From: an uncultured archaeon
GTDB taxonomy: Archaea > Micrarchaeota > Micrarchaeia > Anstonellales > Anstonellaceae
Direction: 5' to 3'
DNA length: 51,136 nucleotides
NCBI GenBank assembly: GCA_902384555.1
Contig: CABMCD010000041.1
Location: 1-51,136, forward strand
Shown: piece after piece, positions 8,163 to 16,096 of the stretch
Numbering within the stretch: position 1 is the first letter of the stretch
How the letters are laid out: each line of letters opens with the position of its first letter
The notes under the pieces: model-generated
Database searches by the model: none
What the model saw: the letters and a program-made list of their open reading frames with translations, nothing else
What the model was told of the DNA's origin: nothing
Translations under genes and position numbers: made by a program

Positions 8163-8567
8163 TTATGCTCCACCCTCGAGGCTGAGATAGGTGCCCAGCA
8201 CCTTCTCGGCCTTGGCGGGCTTGTCCACACGGAGCGAATAAATCGAAGTCTTCTCGTCCTGGCTGAGCGCGGTCACCTGCTGGAGGTTGATTTTCTCGTC
8301 TGCCAGCAGGCGCGTCATCTTGGCCAGTTCGCCCGGCTGGTTCGCCAGGCGAACCACGATATTGTCGGTCTCCAAGCAGCGGTAGCCGTTGGCTTCCAGC
8401 ACGTCCATCGCGCGCTTGGTGTCTTTGACGCTGATGTTGATGATGGCCTTGCCGGCCACCGAGGCCACCGAAATGGACTCAATATTGATTTTCGAGCGGC
8501 CCAGCAGGTAGGAGACATTGGCGAGCAATCCGACTTTATCATCCACTAAGACTGTGAGTTGTTTCAT
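8163..8567 (-). CDS. Tandem ACT-domain protein (first of three)
   Basis: A 134-residue protein with two ACT domains: KQLTVLVDDKVGLLANVSYL at the start and VRLANQPGELAKMTRLLAD for the second. No catalytic domain. It is the promoter-proximal gene of a three-gene ACT operon. ATG at 8567 is preferred over 8576 because GGTGGAGG ends just upstream. The family binds amino acids or similar ligands; which ligand cannot be told. Confidence 0.85.
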   Translation of the reverse strand: MKQLTVLVDDKVGLLANVSYLLGRSKINIESISVASVAGKAIINISVKDTKRAMDVLEANGYRCLETDNIVVRLANQPGELAKMTRLLADEKINLQQVTALSQDEKTSIYSLRVDKPAKAEKVLGTYLSLEGGA

Positions 8568-8600
8568 GACCTCCACCTGTGTCCTTCTAACGCATGAAAT

Positions 8601-8610
8601 GCTTATATAG
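8601..8610 (-). promoter_or_regulatory. TATA box of the ACT operon
   Basis: On the minus strand CTATATAAGC is centred about 38 nt before the ATG at 8567. Unlike the leaderless genes this leaves a short leader of about 13 nt containing the ribosome binding site GGTGGAGG. Confidence 0.55.
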
Positions 8611-8806
8611 CTATGTTTAATTTTGCCGTTTTTTTTGGAAAAAATGGAAATAATTCGATATTAGCCGAATAACTGCCAAACGGACTGGCTAAAAAATGGT
8701 CAAAAAATGCTCCGGCGACCAAATTTTGCACAATTTTTGACTTTTCACGTCGATGGCCGGACCCCCCTTTTTAGCTGGCCGGTGCTGGGGCTTGGGCGGG
8801 CAAAAC

Positions 8807-8978
8807 GCCACCTGCAAAAGGGCCGAATTTGGGGTTCGGACTGGGAAGTTGGGGTGATTTTATGGGAATGGAAGTGTCCCACGGCCAGACGCGTGCGATG
8901 CGATAAGACGATGCGCGCGATTGAACCGGTTCCATTCACCAAAAGGCCGAACTTCCCCATCGGCCAGGTGGCAGAATG
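8807..8978 (-). ncRNA. Candidate structured non-coding RNA
   Basis: The 520-nt gap between the ACT operon and the thermosome gene holds no credible protein gene but strong nested complementarity: 8807-8814 with 8965-8972 (8 bp), 8843-8850 with 8950-8957 (8 bp), 8866-8873 with 8930-8937 (8 bp), 8890-8896 with 8913-8919 (7 bp, one G-U), plus local hairpins 8823-8827/8835-8839 and 8945-8950/8960-8965. A minus-strand TATA box at 9001-9009 would start a transcript near 8979, right where the outermost helix begins, hence the strand choice. I see neither the RNase P conserved regions nor the SRP helix 8 motif, so the identity is unknown. The 3' end is not defined and may reach about 8700. Confidence 0.4.
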
Positions 8979-9000
8979 GAAAAAATTATGACTAAACACG

Positions 9001-9009
9001 TTTATATAT
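9001..9009 (-). promoter_or_regulatory. TATA box without a downstream protein gene
   Basis: The minus-strand reading is ATATATAAA, about 25 nt before the first helix of the candidate RNA. The thermosome gene ends at 9088 and reads in the same direction, so this promoter serves neither it nor any plus-strand gene. Confidence 0.45.
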
Positions 9010-9087
9010 CTTCTTTAACTCGTCCGGGGGAAAAGGAGCGAAAAAAGAGGAAAAAGAAAAAGGAAAATTTGGCGTTTATTTCACGCC

Positions 9088-10737
9088 CTAATAGTCGTCT
9101 CCGCCGCCCATGCCCCCCATGCCGCCCGGCCCGCCGGCGCCACCCGCCGGGGCCTTGGACTTGGAGGAAATCATGTCGTCGATGCGCAAAATCATGCGCG
9201 CGGCTTCCGAGGCGGACTGAATCGCCTGGCGCTTGACCTTCGCCGGCTCCAGCACGCCCACGGCCTTGACGTCCGCCACCTTGCCCGTATAGACGTCAAT
9301 GCCCCAGGAGGCGTTGCCGGCCGCGCCGTGCTTGGCGCGCAGGGCCACGAGGGTGTCAATCGCGTCCATGCCGGTGTTCTCCGCCAGGGTGCGGGGGATG
9401 AACTCCAGCGCCTCGGCAAAGGCCTGAATGGCCAGCTGCTCGCGGCCGCCCACCTTCTTGGCGTATTCGCCCAGGCGCGCGGAGAGCTCCATCTCGGTGG
9501 AGCCGCCGCCGTAGACATAGTGGCCCTCCTCAATCGCGGAGGAGACGGCCCCGATGGCGTCCACAATGGCGCGCTCGGCCTCGGCCACCACGTGCTCGGT
9601 GGAGGCGCGCACAAAGAGCGTCACCGACTTGGGGTCCTTGCAGTTTTCGACAAAGACCATCTTCTCGCCGGCAATGGAGCGCTCCTCCACCAATCCGGCC
9701 TCGCCCAAGTCCTTGGCCGCGAGGTCGTCGAGGCTGGTCACGATGCGCGCCTTGGTGGCGCGGGCCAGCTTCTCCATGTCCGACTTCTTGACGCGGCGCA
9801 CCGCGATGATGCCCTTCTTGGAGAGGAAGTGCTGGGCCATGTCGTCGATTCCCTTCTGGCAGAAGACGACGTTGGCGCCCGACTTGCCGATTTTCTCCAC
9901 CATGTCCTTGAGCATCTTCTCCTCCTGGTCGAGGAAAGCCTGCATCTGCTCAGGCGACTTGATGTCAATCTTGGCGTCAATCTCGGTCTTCTCAATCTCG
10001 AGCGCCGAGTCGATGAGCGCAATCTTGGACTTGCTCTGCACTTTCGGCATTCCCGAGTGCACGATTTCCTTGTCCACCAGCACGCCCGAAATCAGGGTGG
10101 TGTCGTGGATGTCGCCGCCCGCCTTCTTCTCGATTTTGATGAGCTCGTCATCCACAAAGTACTTGCCGTCCTTCTTCTCGGCCACCTGCGTCACGGCCTT
10201 GACCACCAGCTTCGCCAGCTGGTCCTTCGCCGTTCCGCCCGCGACGGACTTGGAGCCCATCGAAATGGCCGCCATCTTCTCCAAAGAGGCGGTGTCCTCG
10301 AGCTTGACGGGTTGGGAAATGGCCGCCAAGAGCTCGTCGCACTTGTGCGCGGCCTCCATGTAGCCCTTGACCACGGTGGAGGCGTGGATGTCCTGGTCGA
10401 GCAAATCGCCGGCGTTCTTCAACAGCGCGCCCGCAATCACCACGGCCGAGGTGGTGCCGTCGCCGACCTCCTTGTCCTGCGTCTTGGCAATCTCGACCAT
10501 GATTTTGGCGGCCGGGTGCTCGACGTTCATCTCTTCAAGGATGGTGGCGCCGTCGTTGGTGATGATGATGTCGCCCATGTCGGACACGAGCATCTTGTCC
10601 ATGCCCTTGGGGCCCAGAGTGGTGCGCACGATGTTGGCCACGGCGTAGCCCACCAAAATGTTGGTGCGCTGGGCGTCGCGCCCGAGCACGCGCTGGCTGC
10701 CCTCGGGGAGGGCCTGTCCCTGCAATCGCTCTGCCAT
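9088..10737 (-). CDS. thsA: Thermosome subunit (group II chaperonin)
   Basis: A full-length 549-residue subunit of the archaeal ATP-driven folding chamber. Nucleotide-binding motifs are intact: [21 protein letters not shown] and [12 protein letters not shown] in the N-terminal half, and the C-terminal [13 protein letters not shown] and [10 protein letters not shown] regions. It ends with a Gly-Met-rich tail ([12 protein letters not shown]), usual for the disordered C-terminus inside the cavity. Only one subunit gene is visible in this window. The ATG at 10737 follows AGAGGTG. Its promoter region is AT-rich and holds a perfect palindrome at 10893-10913. Confidence 0.97.
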   Translation of the reverse strand: MAERLQGQALPEGSQRVLGRDAQRTNILVGYAVANIVRTTLGPKGMDKMLVSDMGDIIITNDGATILEEMNVEHPAAKIMVEIAKTQDKEVGDGTTSAVVIAGALLKNAGDLLDQDIHASTVVKGYMEAAHKCDELLAAISQPVKLEDTASLEKMAAISMGSKSVAGGTAKDQLAKLVVKAVTQVAEKKDGKYFVDDELIKIEKKAGGDIHDTTLISGVLVDKEIVHSGMPKVQSKSKIALIDSALEIEKTEIDAKIDIKSPEQMQAFLDQEEKMLKDMVEKIGKSGANVVFCQKGIDDMAQHFLSKKGIIAVRRVKKSDMEKLARATKARIVTSLDDLAAKDLGEAGLVEERSIAGEKMVFVENCKDPKSVTLFVRASTEHVVAEAERAIVDAIGAVSSAIEEGHYVYGGGSTEMELSARLGEYAKKVGGREQLAIQAFAEALEFIPRTLAENTGMDAIDTLVALRAKHGAAGNASWGIDVYTGKVADVKAVGVLEPAKVKRQAIQSASEAARMILRIDDMISSKSKAPAGGAGGPGGMGGMGGGDDY

Positions 10738-10892
10738 TGTAAAACACCTCTATTTTCTCAAAATCCTGAAATTTTGGACAAGGAGAGGGCATCGCCTATT
10801 TGGGTAATGCCTCAAAACACCTTGTCGCTCTATTCGGCAAGAAACCATAAAAAGCAGGCGGCGTGCGCCCGTTCTCTTCGTGGCTTCCCGGA

Positions 10893-10913
10893 CTGTCAAT
10901 ACGATATTGACAG
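10893..10913. promoter_or_regulatory. Perfect 9-bp inverted repeat, putative operator
   Basis: CTGTCAATA-CGA-TATTGACAG is fully symmetric with a 3-nt spacer and is followed by an A/T-rich TATA-like stretch (10914-10925). It lies between the thermosome gene and the divergent small gene at 11021. The shape fits a dimeric repressor site, possibly stress related; no regulator is identified. The rest of the 283-nt gap holds a TTTAAACA box near 10966 and no gene. Confidence 0.45.
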
Positions 10914-11020
10914 AAAATTAAAAAGCTTGCGCTCGCCAGCCGTGCATGGGGCCCCGTCCGGCAGCATTTTAAACATGTCTTTACCTATTCTATCACTAAT
11001 CATACGCTAGAGGGAAAACC

Positions 11021-11287
11021 ATGAAACAAAGAATTACCCGAACCGAACTCGTCATCACGGCCAAGCCCAACGGCCTTGTGGTCCGCGAGAATGTTGGCCG
11101 GAGCGTTCAGACCAACCGCGTCAACCCCATTGGCGCATTCGGCGGTTCGGACAGTTTTACCTCGCCCGCCGGCCAGACGATTACGCTGGACGCCTCGGAT
11201 CAAAAGTTCCGTGACAATCTCCTCAAGGCCGCTAACGAGTTCAAGAAAAGTTCGAGGCCTGAAACTATCTGCAAGAAATCGTATTAA
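11021..11287 (+). CDS. Hypothetical 88-residue protein
   Basis: I do not recognise this protein. It is basic and polar with no signal peptide or membrane segment; the first 35 residues look beta-rich (TELVITAKPNGLVV), the middle is Gly/Ser-rich, and residues 58-78 could form one helix. A ribosome binding site (GAGGG) lies about 7 nt before the ATG and a TATA-like TTTAAACA lies near 10966-10973, so it is likely expressed. It is divergent from the thermosome gene. Confidence 0.55.
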   Translation: MKQRITRTELVITAKPNGLVVRENVGRSVQTNRVNPIGAFGGSDSFTSPAGQTITLDASDQKFRDNLLKAANEFKKSSRPETICKKSY

Positions 11288-11343
11288 TTAGAAAAGTAAA
11301 AATCGAAATAAATAGAAAAGTAAAATCGAAAAGAGCTTTTTTC

Positions 11344-11640
11344 TTATTTGCCCAAAATCGTGATTTTGCCGTATTTGCCGGCACTAATCTGGGGCTGCTG
11401 CTTGAACTCCGACACCCAGCCGTTCTCAATGTTGACCTTGTCGCCCACATTGACCTTGTCGATGTCGTCGCCCCACAGCGAGAGCGTAATCGTGCCCGAA
11501 TCGTCCTGCAGCGTCGCAGAGCAGACGCGCAGGCGCTTGCCGTACTTGGAAACCACATCGCGCGGCTCCTCCTTGGCGACGACCTCGCCCTCGACGGAAA
11601 CGTTGCCGGTGCCGGCGCGAACTTCAGAGATTTTGACCAT
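11344..11640 (-). CDS. OB-fold nucleic acid-binding protein (SSB/RPA-like)
   Basis: A 98-residue single OB-fold. The order VSVEGEVVAKEEPRDVVSKYG, then VCSATLQDDSGTITLSLWGDD, then VNVGDKVNIENGWVSEF is the classic pattern of archaeal RPA/SSB OB domains. It lacks a zinc finger or acidic C-terminal tail, so it is a minimal single-stranded DNA (or RNA) binder. ATG at 11640 is chosen because the fold begins there and GAGGTAGTGG precedes it; a longer frame upstream is AT-rich non-coding sequence. Convergent with the gene at 11021. Confidence 0.8.
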   Translation of the reverse strand: MVKISEVRAGTGNVSVEGEVVAKEEPRDVVSKYGKRLRVCSATLQDDSGTITLSLWGDDIDKVNVGDKVNIENGWVSEFKQQPQISAGKYGKITILGK

Positions 11641-11793
11641 ATCCACTACCTCATGGCTCTTTTGGATGCAAAAGAGGATGATGGGACTATTGCTAAAATA
11701 CAAGTTAATAAAAGTGGGGGTGGGTTTTGGGAAAAAAACGAAAAGAGGGGAAAAAAGAAAAAAGAGCTGGGCCGGGCGGCGGAAAAAGAAAGC

Positions 11794-11831
11794 GGCCGCC
11801 CCCGGGGCGGCCGGCGCGCGCCCGGGCGCGC
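11794..11831 (-). terminator. Double GC hairpin after the DUF350 gene
   Basis: Two perfect palindromes follow the stop of the minus-strand gene at 11856: a 16-nt GCGCGCCCGGGCGCGC (11816-11831) and a 19-nt element with 9-bp arms (11794-11812), then a pyrimidine-rich run on the minus strand (CTTTCTTTTTC). This is most simply a strong terminator. Confidence 0.5.
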
Positions 11832-11855
11832 CGCTTGCACGTCTTCTTTTTTTCT

Positions 11856-12404
11856 CTACAAGCCCAGCGCGGCCGCCAGCGCCACGGGGTCCACCGCGCG
11901 CGAAAGCCCCTCGATGCCGGAGGAAATCACGAACGAGACGGCCAGCAGCACGCCGGCCATCAGGATGGCCACGGCCACGTTGCCCCGCTTGAGCTCCTTC
12001 ATCTCGTCGATGTCGGTCGTAATCTTGTCCAGCACCTTGACGGCCAGGCTGATGGAGAACGCGGCCGCCGCCAGCGCGACGAGCAGCTGCAGCACGCCGA
12101 CCACCAGGCCCACAATCATGGGTCCGACGCCCATGTCCAGCGGCACCGAACTGGTGAGGTTGGCGACGCCGCGCTGCACCACGTTCGCAATCGAGAACAC
12201 CACCGCGGCCATGAGAATGCCCACGGCCACGTTGCCTTTCTTGATTTCGTCCATCTCGTTGATGCCCTCCGTCATGCGGTCGAACATGCGCAGGCCCAGA
12301 TACACCGAGCTCATGGCCAGTCCAAGCCCGATGAGGAGCTGGAGGATGGCGGCGACCACGCCGACGGCGGCCTGTCCGATAATGGTTTCAATACTGCCAG
12401 TCAT
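11856..12404 (-). CDS. Duplicated DUF350 membrane protein
   Basis: A 182-residue integral membrane protein made of two related halves. Each half has two or three hydrophobic segments around the DUF350 signature: EMDEIKKGNVAVGILMAA in the first and EMKELKRGNVAVAILMAG in the second. Bacterial DUF350 proteins (YjfL-like) are usually single or double units of unknown function. The duplication is visible in the sequence. It is divergent from purM and followed by GC-rich hairpins. Confidence 0.85.
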   Translation of the reverse strand: MTGSIETIIGQAAVGVVAAILQLLIGLGLAMSSVYLGLRMFDRMTEGINEMDEIKKGNVAVGILMAAVVFSIANVVQRGVANLTSSVPLDMGVGPMIVGLVVGVLQLLVALAAAAFSISLAVKVLDKITTDIDEMKELKRGNVAVAILMAGVLLAVSFVISSGIEGLSRAVDPVALAAALGL

Positions 12405-12485
12405 GCCAAATCACCTTCTGGGGCCTGAGTCTATATCCGGCAAAAAAATCAGGCACCCCTCTCGTGCGCCATTCCACCCATTCCC

Positions 12486-12495
12486 TATTTTTAAA
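12486..12495 (+). promoter_or_regulatory. TATA box of purM
   Basis: TATTTTTAAA starts 31 nt before the ATG at 12517, implying a leaderless transcript; no ribosome binding site precedes the start. Confidence 0.55.
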
Positions 12496-12516
12496 GATTG
12501 GCTCCGTCGTCTACGC

Positions 12517-13539
12517 ATGAAGCCCACCTATGCGCAAAGCGGCGTGGACGTGCAGGCCGTCAAGGCCGCTCAGGCGCGCATCAACGCCCTGATCGGCTCC
12601 ACCTCCAATGCGCACACGCCCGACTTTCTGGCCGGCCACTATGCCGGCGTGTTCGAGGCGGGCTGGCAGAAGCTCACCATGCACTGCGACGGCGTGGGCT
12701 CCAAGCTGTTGGTGGCGCAGGCGCTGGACCGGCACGACACCGTGGGGATAGACGCCCTCGCCATGAACGCCAACGACCTCATCTGCGTGGGTTCCAAACC
12801 CATCGTGGGCGTGGATTACATTGCCCTCTCCAAGATGGACGAGGGGCTGCTGGAGCAGGTCATGAAGGGCTTGGTGGCCGGCTGCAAGGAAGCCGGCGTG
12901 GCCCTCATCGGCGGCGAGACGGCCATTCTGCCCGACATGATAGCGGGCGACTCGTCCAAGAATAATCCCGCCCGCGCCGACTACGATTTGGCCATGACGG
13001 TGGTGGGCACGCTGGAGGGCGAGCCGCTCACCGGCAAGAGCATGAAGGCGGGCGACACGCTCATCGGCCTTTCCTCCTCCGGTCTGCACTCCAACGGCTA
13101 CACGCTTGCGCGCAAACTCCTGCCCGTCTCCGAGTGGGGCGAGGAAATGCTGGTTCCCACCCGGCTTTATGTCAAGGCCGTTCTGGAGATGCTCTCCGCC
13201 TCCCCCTCATCCATTCACGGCATTGCCCACATCACCGGCGGCGCCTTCTCCAAGCTCTCGCGCATCGGGGCCCATGCCGGCACCGGCTTCGAGCTGGACG
13301 CCCTGCCCAAGCCAGAAGGTTTGTTTGCCGAACTTGAGAAAAAGGTGGGCGAGCCCTACGAGCTTTACCGCACCTTCAACATGGGCGTCGGCATGGTGCT
13401 GGCCTGCGAGAAGGGAACGGAAGAAGCCGTGATGAAAACGGCGAAGAAATACAAGCTGGGCGCCTCGGTTGTCGGGCACGTGATTTCCAAGCCCGGCGTG
13501 ACGCTGGTGCGCGGCGGAAAGCGAATCAGCCTGCTCTGA
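12517..13539 (+). CDS. purM: Phosphoribosylformylglycinamidine cyclo-ligase (AIR synthase)
   Basis: A 340-residue ATP-dependent enzyme that closes the imidazole ring in purine synthesis. HCDGVGSKLLVAQ, GIDALAMNANDLICVGSKP, ALIGGETAILPDM, SSSGLHSNGYTLAR and HITGGAFSKLSRIG are the ordered PurM motifs, including the His/Asp nucleotide and substrate contacts. Start at 12517 is supported by the TATA box 26 nt upstream and by the conserved TYAQSGVDV N-terminus. No other purine genes are in the window; the next gene, kae1, begins 17 nt downstream, so the two may share a transcript. Confidence 0.95.
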   Translation: MKPTYAQSGVDVQAVKAAQARINALIGSTSNAHTPDFLAGHYAGVFEAGWQKLTMHCDGVGSKLLVAQALDRHDTVGIDALAMNANDLICVGSKPIVGVDYIALSKMDEGLLEQVMKGLVAGCKEAGVALIGGETAILPDMIAGDSSKNNPARADYDLAMTVVGTLEGEPLTGKSMKAGDTLIGLSSSGLHSNGYTLARKLLPVSEWGEEMLVPTRLYVKAVLEMLSASPSSIHGIAHITGGAFSKLSRIGAHAGTGFELDALPKPEGLFAELEKKVGEPYELYRTFNMGVGMVLACEKGTEEAVMKTAKKYKLGASVVGHVISKPGVTLVRGGKRISLL

Positions 13540-13556
13540 ATTCTAGGTTGCTGCCT

Positions 13557-14612
13557 ATGCGCGTCCTTGGCATCGAATCCACGGCCCACACCTTCGGCGT
13601 CGGCATCTACGATTCGGTTCAGGACAAAATCCTCGCCAACCCCAAAGCGTTTTACAAATCTCCTCCCGGACAAGGCATGATTCCCGTCGTCGTGGCCGAG
13701 CATCACCGCCAGCTTGGGGACGGCGTGATTAAGCAGGCGTTGGAGCAGGCGGGCCAGACGCTGGGCGAAGGCCGCCCGCTCTCTTGGAATTCGATTGACG
13801 CCATTTCCTATGCCGCCGGCCCCGGATTGGGGCCCTGCCTCCAAGTGGGCGCCTCCGCGGCCGCCTTCCTCGCCGGTTTGCATTCCAAGCCCCTCATTCC
13901 CGTGCACCACGGCCACGCCCACATCGAGGCCGCGCGCTGGCAGATGAAATTCTCCGACCCGCTCGCGCTTTATGTGAGCGGCGGGAACACGCAGATTATT
14001 ACAGGGACAAAGACCAAACGGCCCGCCGGGGGCGGCCCGAGCCGCCCTTCTTCGTTCTTTGGTCCGCCCTTTGTCGTTCTTGGGGAAACCCTCGACATCG
14101 GCATCGGCAACCTCTTCGACTCCTTTGCGCGCTCCCTCAAGCTGGAATTTGCCCACGGCTCGGTGGTGGCCAAAATGGCTGCCGAGGGCAAGAACTACCA
14201 CGAGCTGCCCTACACCGTGAAAGGCATGAATTTCGCTTTTTCGGGCTTGTCGACTTCGGCCGCCAAGCTGGTGGGAAAGGTCGAGGCCAACGACTTGTGC
14301 TATTCACTGATGGAAACCGCCTTTTCCGAGCTGTGTGAAGCATCCGAGCGCGCGCTTCTGATGACCAACAAGGACGAAGTGGTGGTGTGCGGCGGCGTGG
14401 CCCAAAATCCCGTTCTTCTCTCCAAGATGAAGCAAATGGCCGAAACGCATGGCGCCCGGTGCGGCACCTGCGAAAACCAGTACAATGCCGACAACGGCGG
14501 CATGATTGCGCTCCTGGGCGCGCGCGAGTGGGAGCGCAAAGGAAAAGCGGCCGCCATCGCGCCCGAAAAGATGTGGTATGAGCAGAAGTGGAGAATCGAC
14601 CAGGTGGAATGA
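13557..14612 (+). CDS. kae1: tRNA N6-threonylcarbamoyladenosine transferase, Kae1
   Basis: A 351-residue Kae1/TsaD ASKHA-fold protein, the catalytic subunit of KEOPS that adds threonylcarbamoyl to A37 of ANN-decoding tRNAs. The metal-binding HHGHAHIEAARW, GGNTQII and FAFSGL motifs are intact, as is VVCGGVAQNPVL near the end. No Bud32 kinase is fused. Between GGNTQII and LGETLDIG there are about 17-20 extra residues (Pro/Gly/Ser/Phe-rich) relative to the usual spacing; the DNA there is an imperfect palindrome (14006-14075). ATG at 13557 is preferred to TTG at 13548. Confidence 0.95.
   Translation: MRVLGIESTAHTFGVGIYDSVQDKILANPKAFYKSPPGQGMIPVVVAEHHRQLGDGVIKQALEQAGQTLGEGRPLSWNSIDAISYAAGPGLGPCLQVGASAAAFLAGLHSKPLIPVHHGHAHIEAARWQMKFSDPLALYVSGGNTQIITGTKTKRPAGGGPSRPSSFFGPPFVVLGETLDIGIGNLFDSFARSLKLEFAHGSVVAKMAAEGKNYHELPYTVKGMNFAFSGLSTSAAKLVGKVEANDLCYSLMETAFSELCEASERALLMTNKDEVVVCGGVAQNPVLLSKMKQMAETHGARCGTCENQYNADNGGMIALLGAREWERKGKAAAIAPEKMWYEQKWRIDQVE
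14006..14075 (+). repeat. Palindromic element inserted in frame in kae1
   Basis: GACAAAG (14006-14012) is complementary to CTTTGTC (14069-14075), GACCAAA (14012-14018) to TTTGGTC (14058-14064), and inside these GGGCGG (14030-14035) to CCGCCC (14042-14047). Together they form a bulged hairpin of about 70 nt exactly covering the residues that are extra in this Kae1. No stop codon is introduced. Confidence 0.5.
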
Positions 14613-14695
14613 ATGGCGCGACTGCTGCAAAAGGCCGCGTGAGCGGGGGGCGGCACCTATTTATTCCCCCGCTTGTTTCCCCATCCGGTGATGAG

Positions 14696-14959
14696 ATGGT
14701 GAAGAAACAAAACGCGAGCTCTTCCAAGTCCGCCCTGCGCCTCGACGAGCGCAAGCTCGCCATGGCCGGCGCGCTGTGGGGCGCGGTTTCCATGGGCCTG
14801 ATGGGCGCCGGCGGCATGATGGGGGGCTGGGGCATGATGGGCGGCTACTGGGGCGGCTGGGTCTTTGCGCCTCTCGCTTGGGAGTCCGGCATGGTCTGGG
14901 GCGCGCTGCTGGGCGCTGCTGCCGGATATGTCATCGCCTGGGCATACAACAAGGCTTGA
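14696..14959 (+). CDS. Small Gly/Met-rich membrane protein
   Basis: An 87-residue protein with a basic, Ser/Lys-rich N-terminus and two hydrophobic segments separated by a Gly-Trp-Met stretch (GGMMGGWGMMGGYWGGW). It resembles small archaeal membrane proteins without an assigned role. ATG at 14696 is the first in frame after a TATA-like TATTTATT near 14659; upstream codons in this frame overlap kae1. No functional assignment. Confidence 0.55.
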   Translation: MVKKQNASSSKSALRLDERKLAMAGALWGAVSMGLMGAGGMMGGWGMMGGYWGGWVFAPLAWESGMVWGALLGAAAGYVIAWAYNKA

Positions 14960-15029
14960 AAAACAGAATTGAAAAATGGAAAAGAGAAAAACAAAACAAT
15001 TTCTTTTTCTTTTATTCTCGATTTCGCGC

Positions 15030-15182
15030 CTACTTCTTCTCGAAGTAGCCGCACTTGCCGCACGCGCGGCGGTCCTTGTGGTCTGCCAAGCGGATGCCCG
15101 GCCCGCACTTGGGGCAGGACTTGCCCGACTTGTAGGGCTTGAAACTCTTCTTCTTGGCGGGTGCTTTCTTCTCGTCTGCCAT
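15030..15182 (-). CDS. rps27ae: Ribosomal protein S27ae
   Basis: A 50-residue zinc-ribbon protein of the small ribosomal subunit. After a lysine-rich start come [17 protein letters not shown] and [10 protein letters not shown], giving the C-x2-C/C-x2-C zinc site and the ADHKDR motif typical of archaeal S27ae. It begins 28 nt after the S24e stop on the same strand, the usual archaeal pairing (S24e-S27ae). GAGATGATTTTC precedes the ATG. Confidence 0.93.
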   Translation of the reverse strand: MADEKKAPAKKKSFKPYKSGKSCPKCGPGIRLADHKDRRACGKCGYFEKK

Positions 15183-15210
15183 GAAAATCATCTCGTGAAA
15201 TCAGCCGGGC

Positions 15211-15537
15211 CTACTTCTTGGCCGGGGCCTTCTTCTCCTCTTTCTTCTTCTCTTCCTTGGTCTTGAGGCCGTCGCGCACCAAAATGTGCGCCTTCTCGCC
15301 TTTCAGCGCCGCTTCCGGCGTGGGGTAGAGGTGGCACAGGCCCTTGGCGGCATGGGTGCCGAACGAGCTGTCCAGGCGCACCACCGCGAGGCGGTCCGCC
15401 GGCACCGAAAGGGCCATGGACAGGGCTTCGCGCACCTGCTTGCGCGAGGGCACGGCGCCCTCAAAGGTGAGCGCGAAGCTCACGTCCGTTCGGCCCAGCA
15501 GGGCGTTGTTGGTCTTGGATTCAATGGAGATGTTCAT
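15211..15537 (-). CDS. rps24e: Ribosomal protein S24e
   Basis: A 108-residue small-subunit protein. NISIESKTNNALLGRTDVSF at the start, then PSRKQVREALSMAL and the loop SFGTHAAKGLCHLYPTPE followed by a lysine-rich tail match archaeal S24e. It lies 25 nt downstream of the aIF5A gene and upstream of S27ae, forming a three-gene translation operon. Confidence 0.93.
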   Translation of the reverse strand: MNISIESKTNNALLGRTDVSFALTFEGAVPSRKQVREALSMALSVPADRLAVVRLDSSFGTHAAKGLCHLYPTPEAALKGEKAHILVRDGLKTKEEKKKEEKKAPAKK

Positions 15538-15562
15538 GCATTCACCAAATAAGCGTTTTTTT

Positions 15563-15952
15563 CTAGCGCACGCGCTGAATCGCGCGCCGGCCCATGGCCG
15601 TGAGCAGCTCGACTTCCTTGCCGGGCTGCGCGTCCGCGAGCATTTCCTCGGGGATTTCCAGCTCGAAGGTCTCGAACGTGGTGGTGTCCATCAGTTGCGC
15701 CACCTTGCCGTTGACCGAGACGATTTGGGCGTTGCCGCGGTCGATGATGGGCACTTCGACGTCCTGGTCGGACGGGCCCAGCCACTGCTTCTTCTGCCCG
15801 TCGAACACGCCGATGGCGGTGACGCGCATCTTGGCCGCGCCGTGCTTGCCGGGCTTGGACGTGTCAATGGACACCACCCGGCAGGGGATGTCGTCGATGA
15901 GGATGTACTTGCCCTCTTTGAGCTCTTTGGCCGAGTTAAACAGCTTTTCCAT
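15563..15952 (-). CDS. eif5A: Translation factor aIF5A
   Basis: A 129-residue aIF5A of normal length with an SH3-like domain and a C-terminal OB-fold. The loop SKPGKHGAAK contains the lysine that is modified to hypusine, so the factor should be active in rescuing stalled peptide-bond formation. ATG at 15952 begins at EKLFNSAKELKEGKYI; seven upstream codons in frame are unlikely. First gene of the aIF5A-S24e-S27ae operon. Confidence 0.95.
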   Translation of the reverse strand: MEKLFNSAKELKEGKYILIDDIPCRVVSIDTSKPGKHGAAKMRVTAIGVFDGQKKQWLGPSDQDVEVPIIDRGNAQIVSVNGKVAQLMDTTTFETFELEIPEEMLADAQPGKEVELLTAMGRRAIQRVR

Positions 15953-16010
15953 TAAAATCAACTCGATTATCACCGATAAGTGTGTGCTGGGCCCTAATGG
16001 GCATATGACA

Positions 16011-16020
16011 CTATTTAAAT
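16011..16020 (-). promoter_or_regulatory. TATA box of the aIF5A ribosomal operon
   Basis: Minus-strand ATTTAAATAG, centred about 63 nt before the aIF5A start, implying a leader of roughly 35-40 nt. The intervening sequence contains GGGCCCAGCAC and no upstream gene. Confidence 0.5.
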
Positions 16021-16066
16021 CCGAGTGGTTTATAAATTACACAACTTTTCATCTTCTAACATTCTA

Positions 16067-16075
16067 TTTATATAT
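16067..16075 (+). promoter_or_regulatory. TATA box of the 56-residue gene
   Basis: TTTATATAT starts 30 nt before the ATG at 16097, the leaderless spacing. Confidence 0.55.
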
Positions 16076-16096
16076 CTTATCTGTTGTAATAAATGT

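Noticed and set aside
8807..8978. Identity as RNase P RNA or SRP RNA
   Set aside because: Neither the GAGGAAAGTCC/ACAGAA conserved regions of RNase P nor the helix 8 GGAAGGGAGCAG-type motif of SRP RNA is present on either strand.
8707..8991. Plus-strand frame of 94 codons in the 8.6-9.1 kb gap
   Set aside because: No ribosome binding site or leaderless TATA, odd composition, and it covers the helices of the candidate RNA.
9328..11010. Long plus-strand open frame (about 560 codons)
   Set aside because: It is antisense to the thermosome gene, with His/Gly/Leu-rich composition typical of the reverse of a GC-rich gene.
11653..12516. Upstream extension of purM to 628 codons
   Set aside because: The added part crosses the DUF350 gene and GC hairpins in antisense; the TATA box and family start fit 12517.
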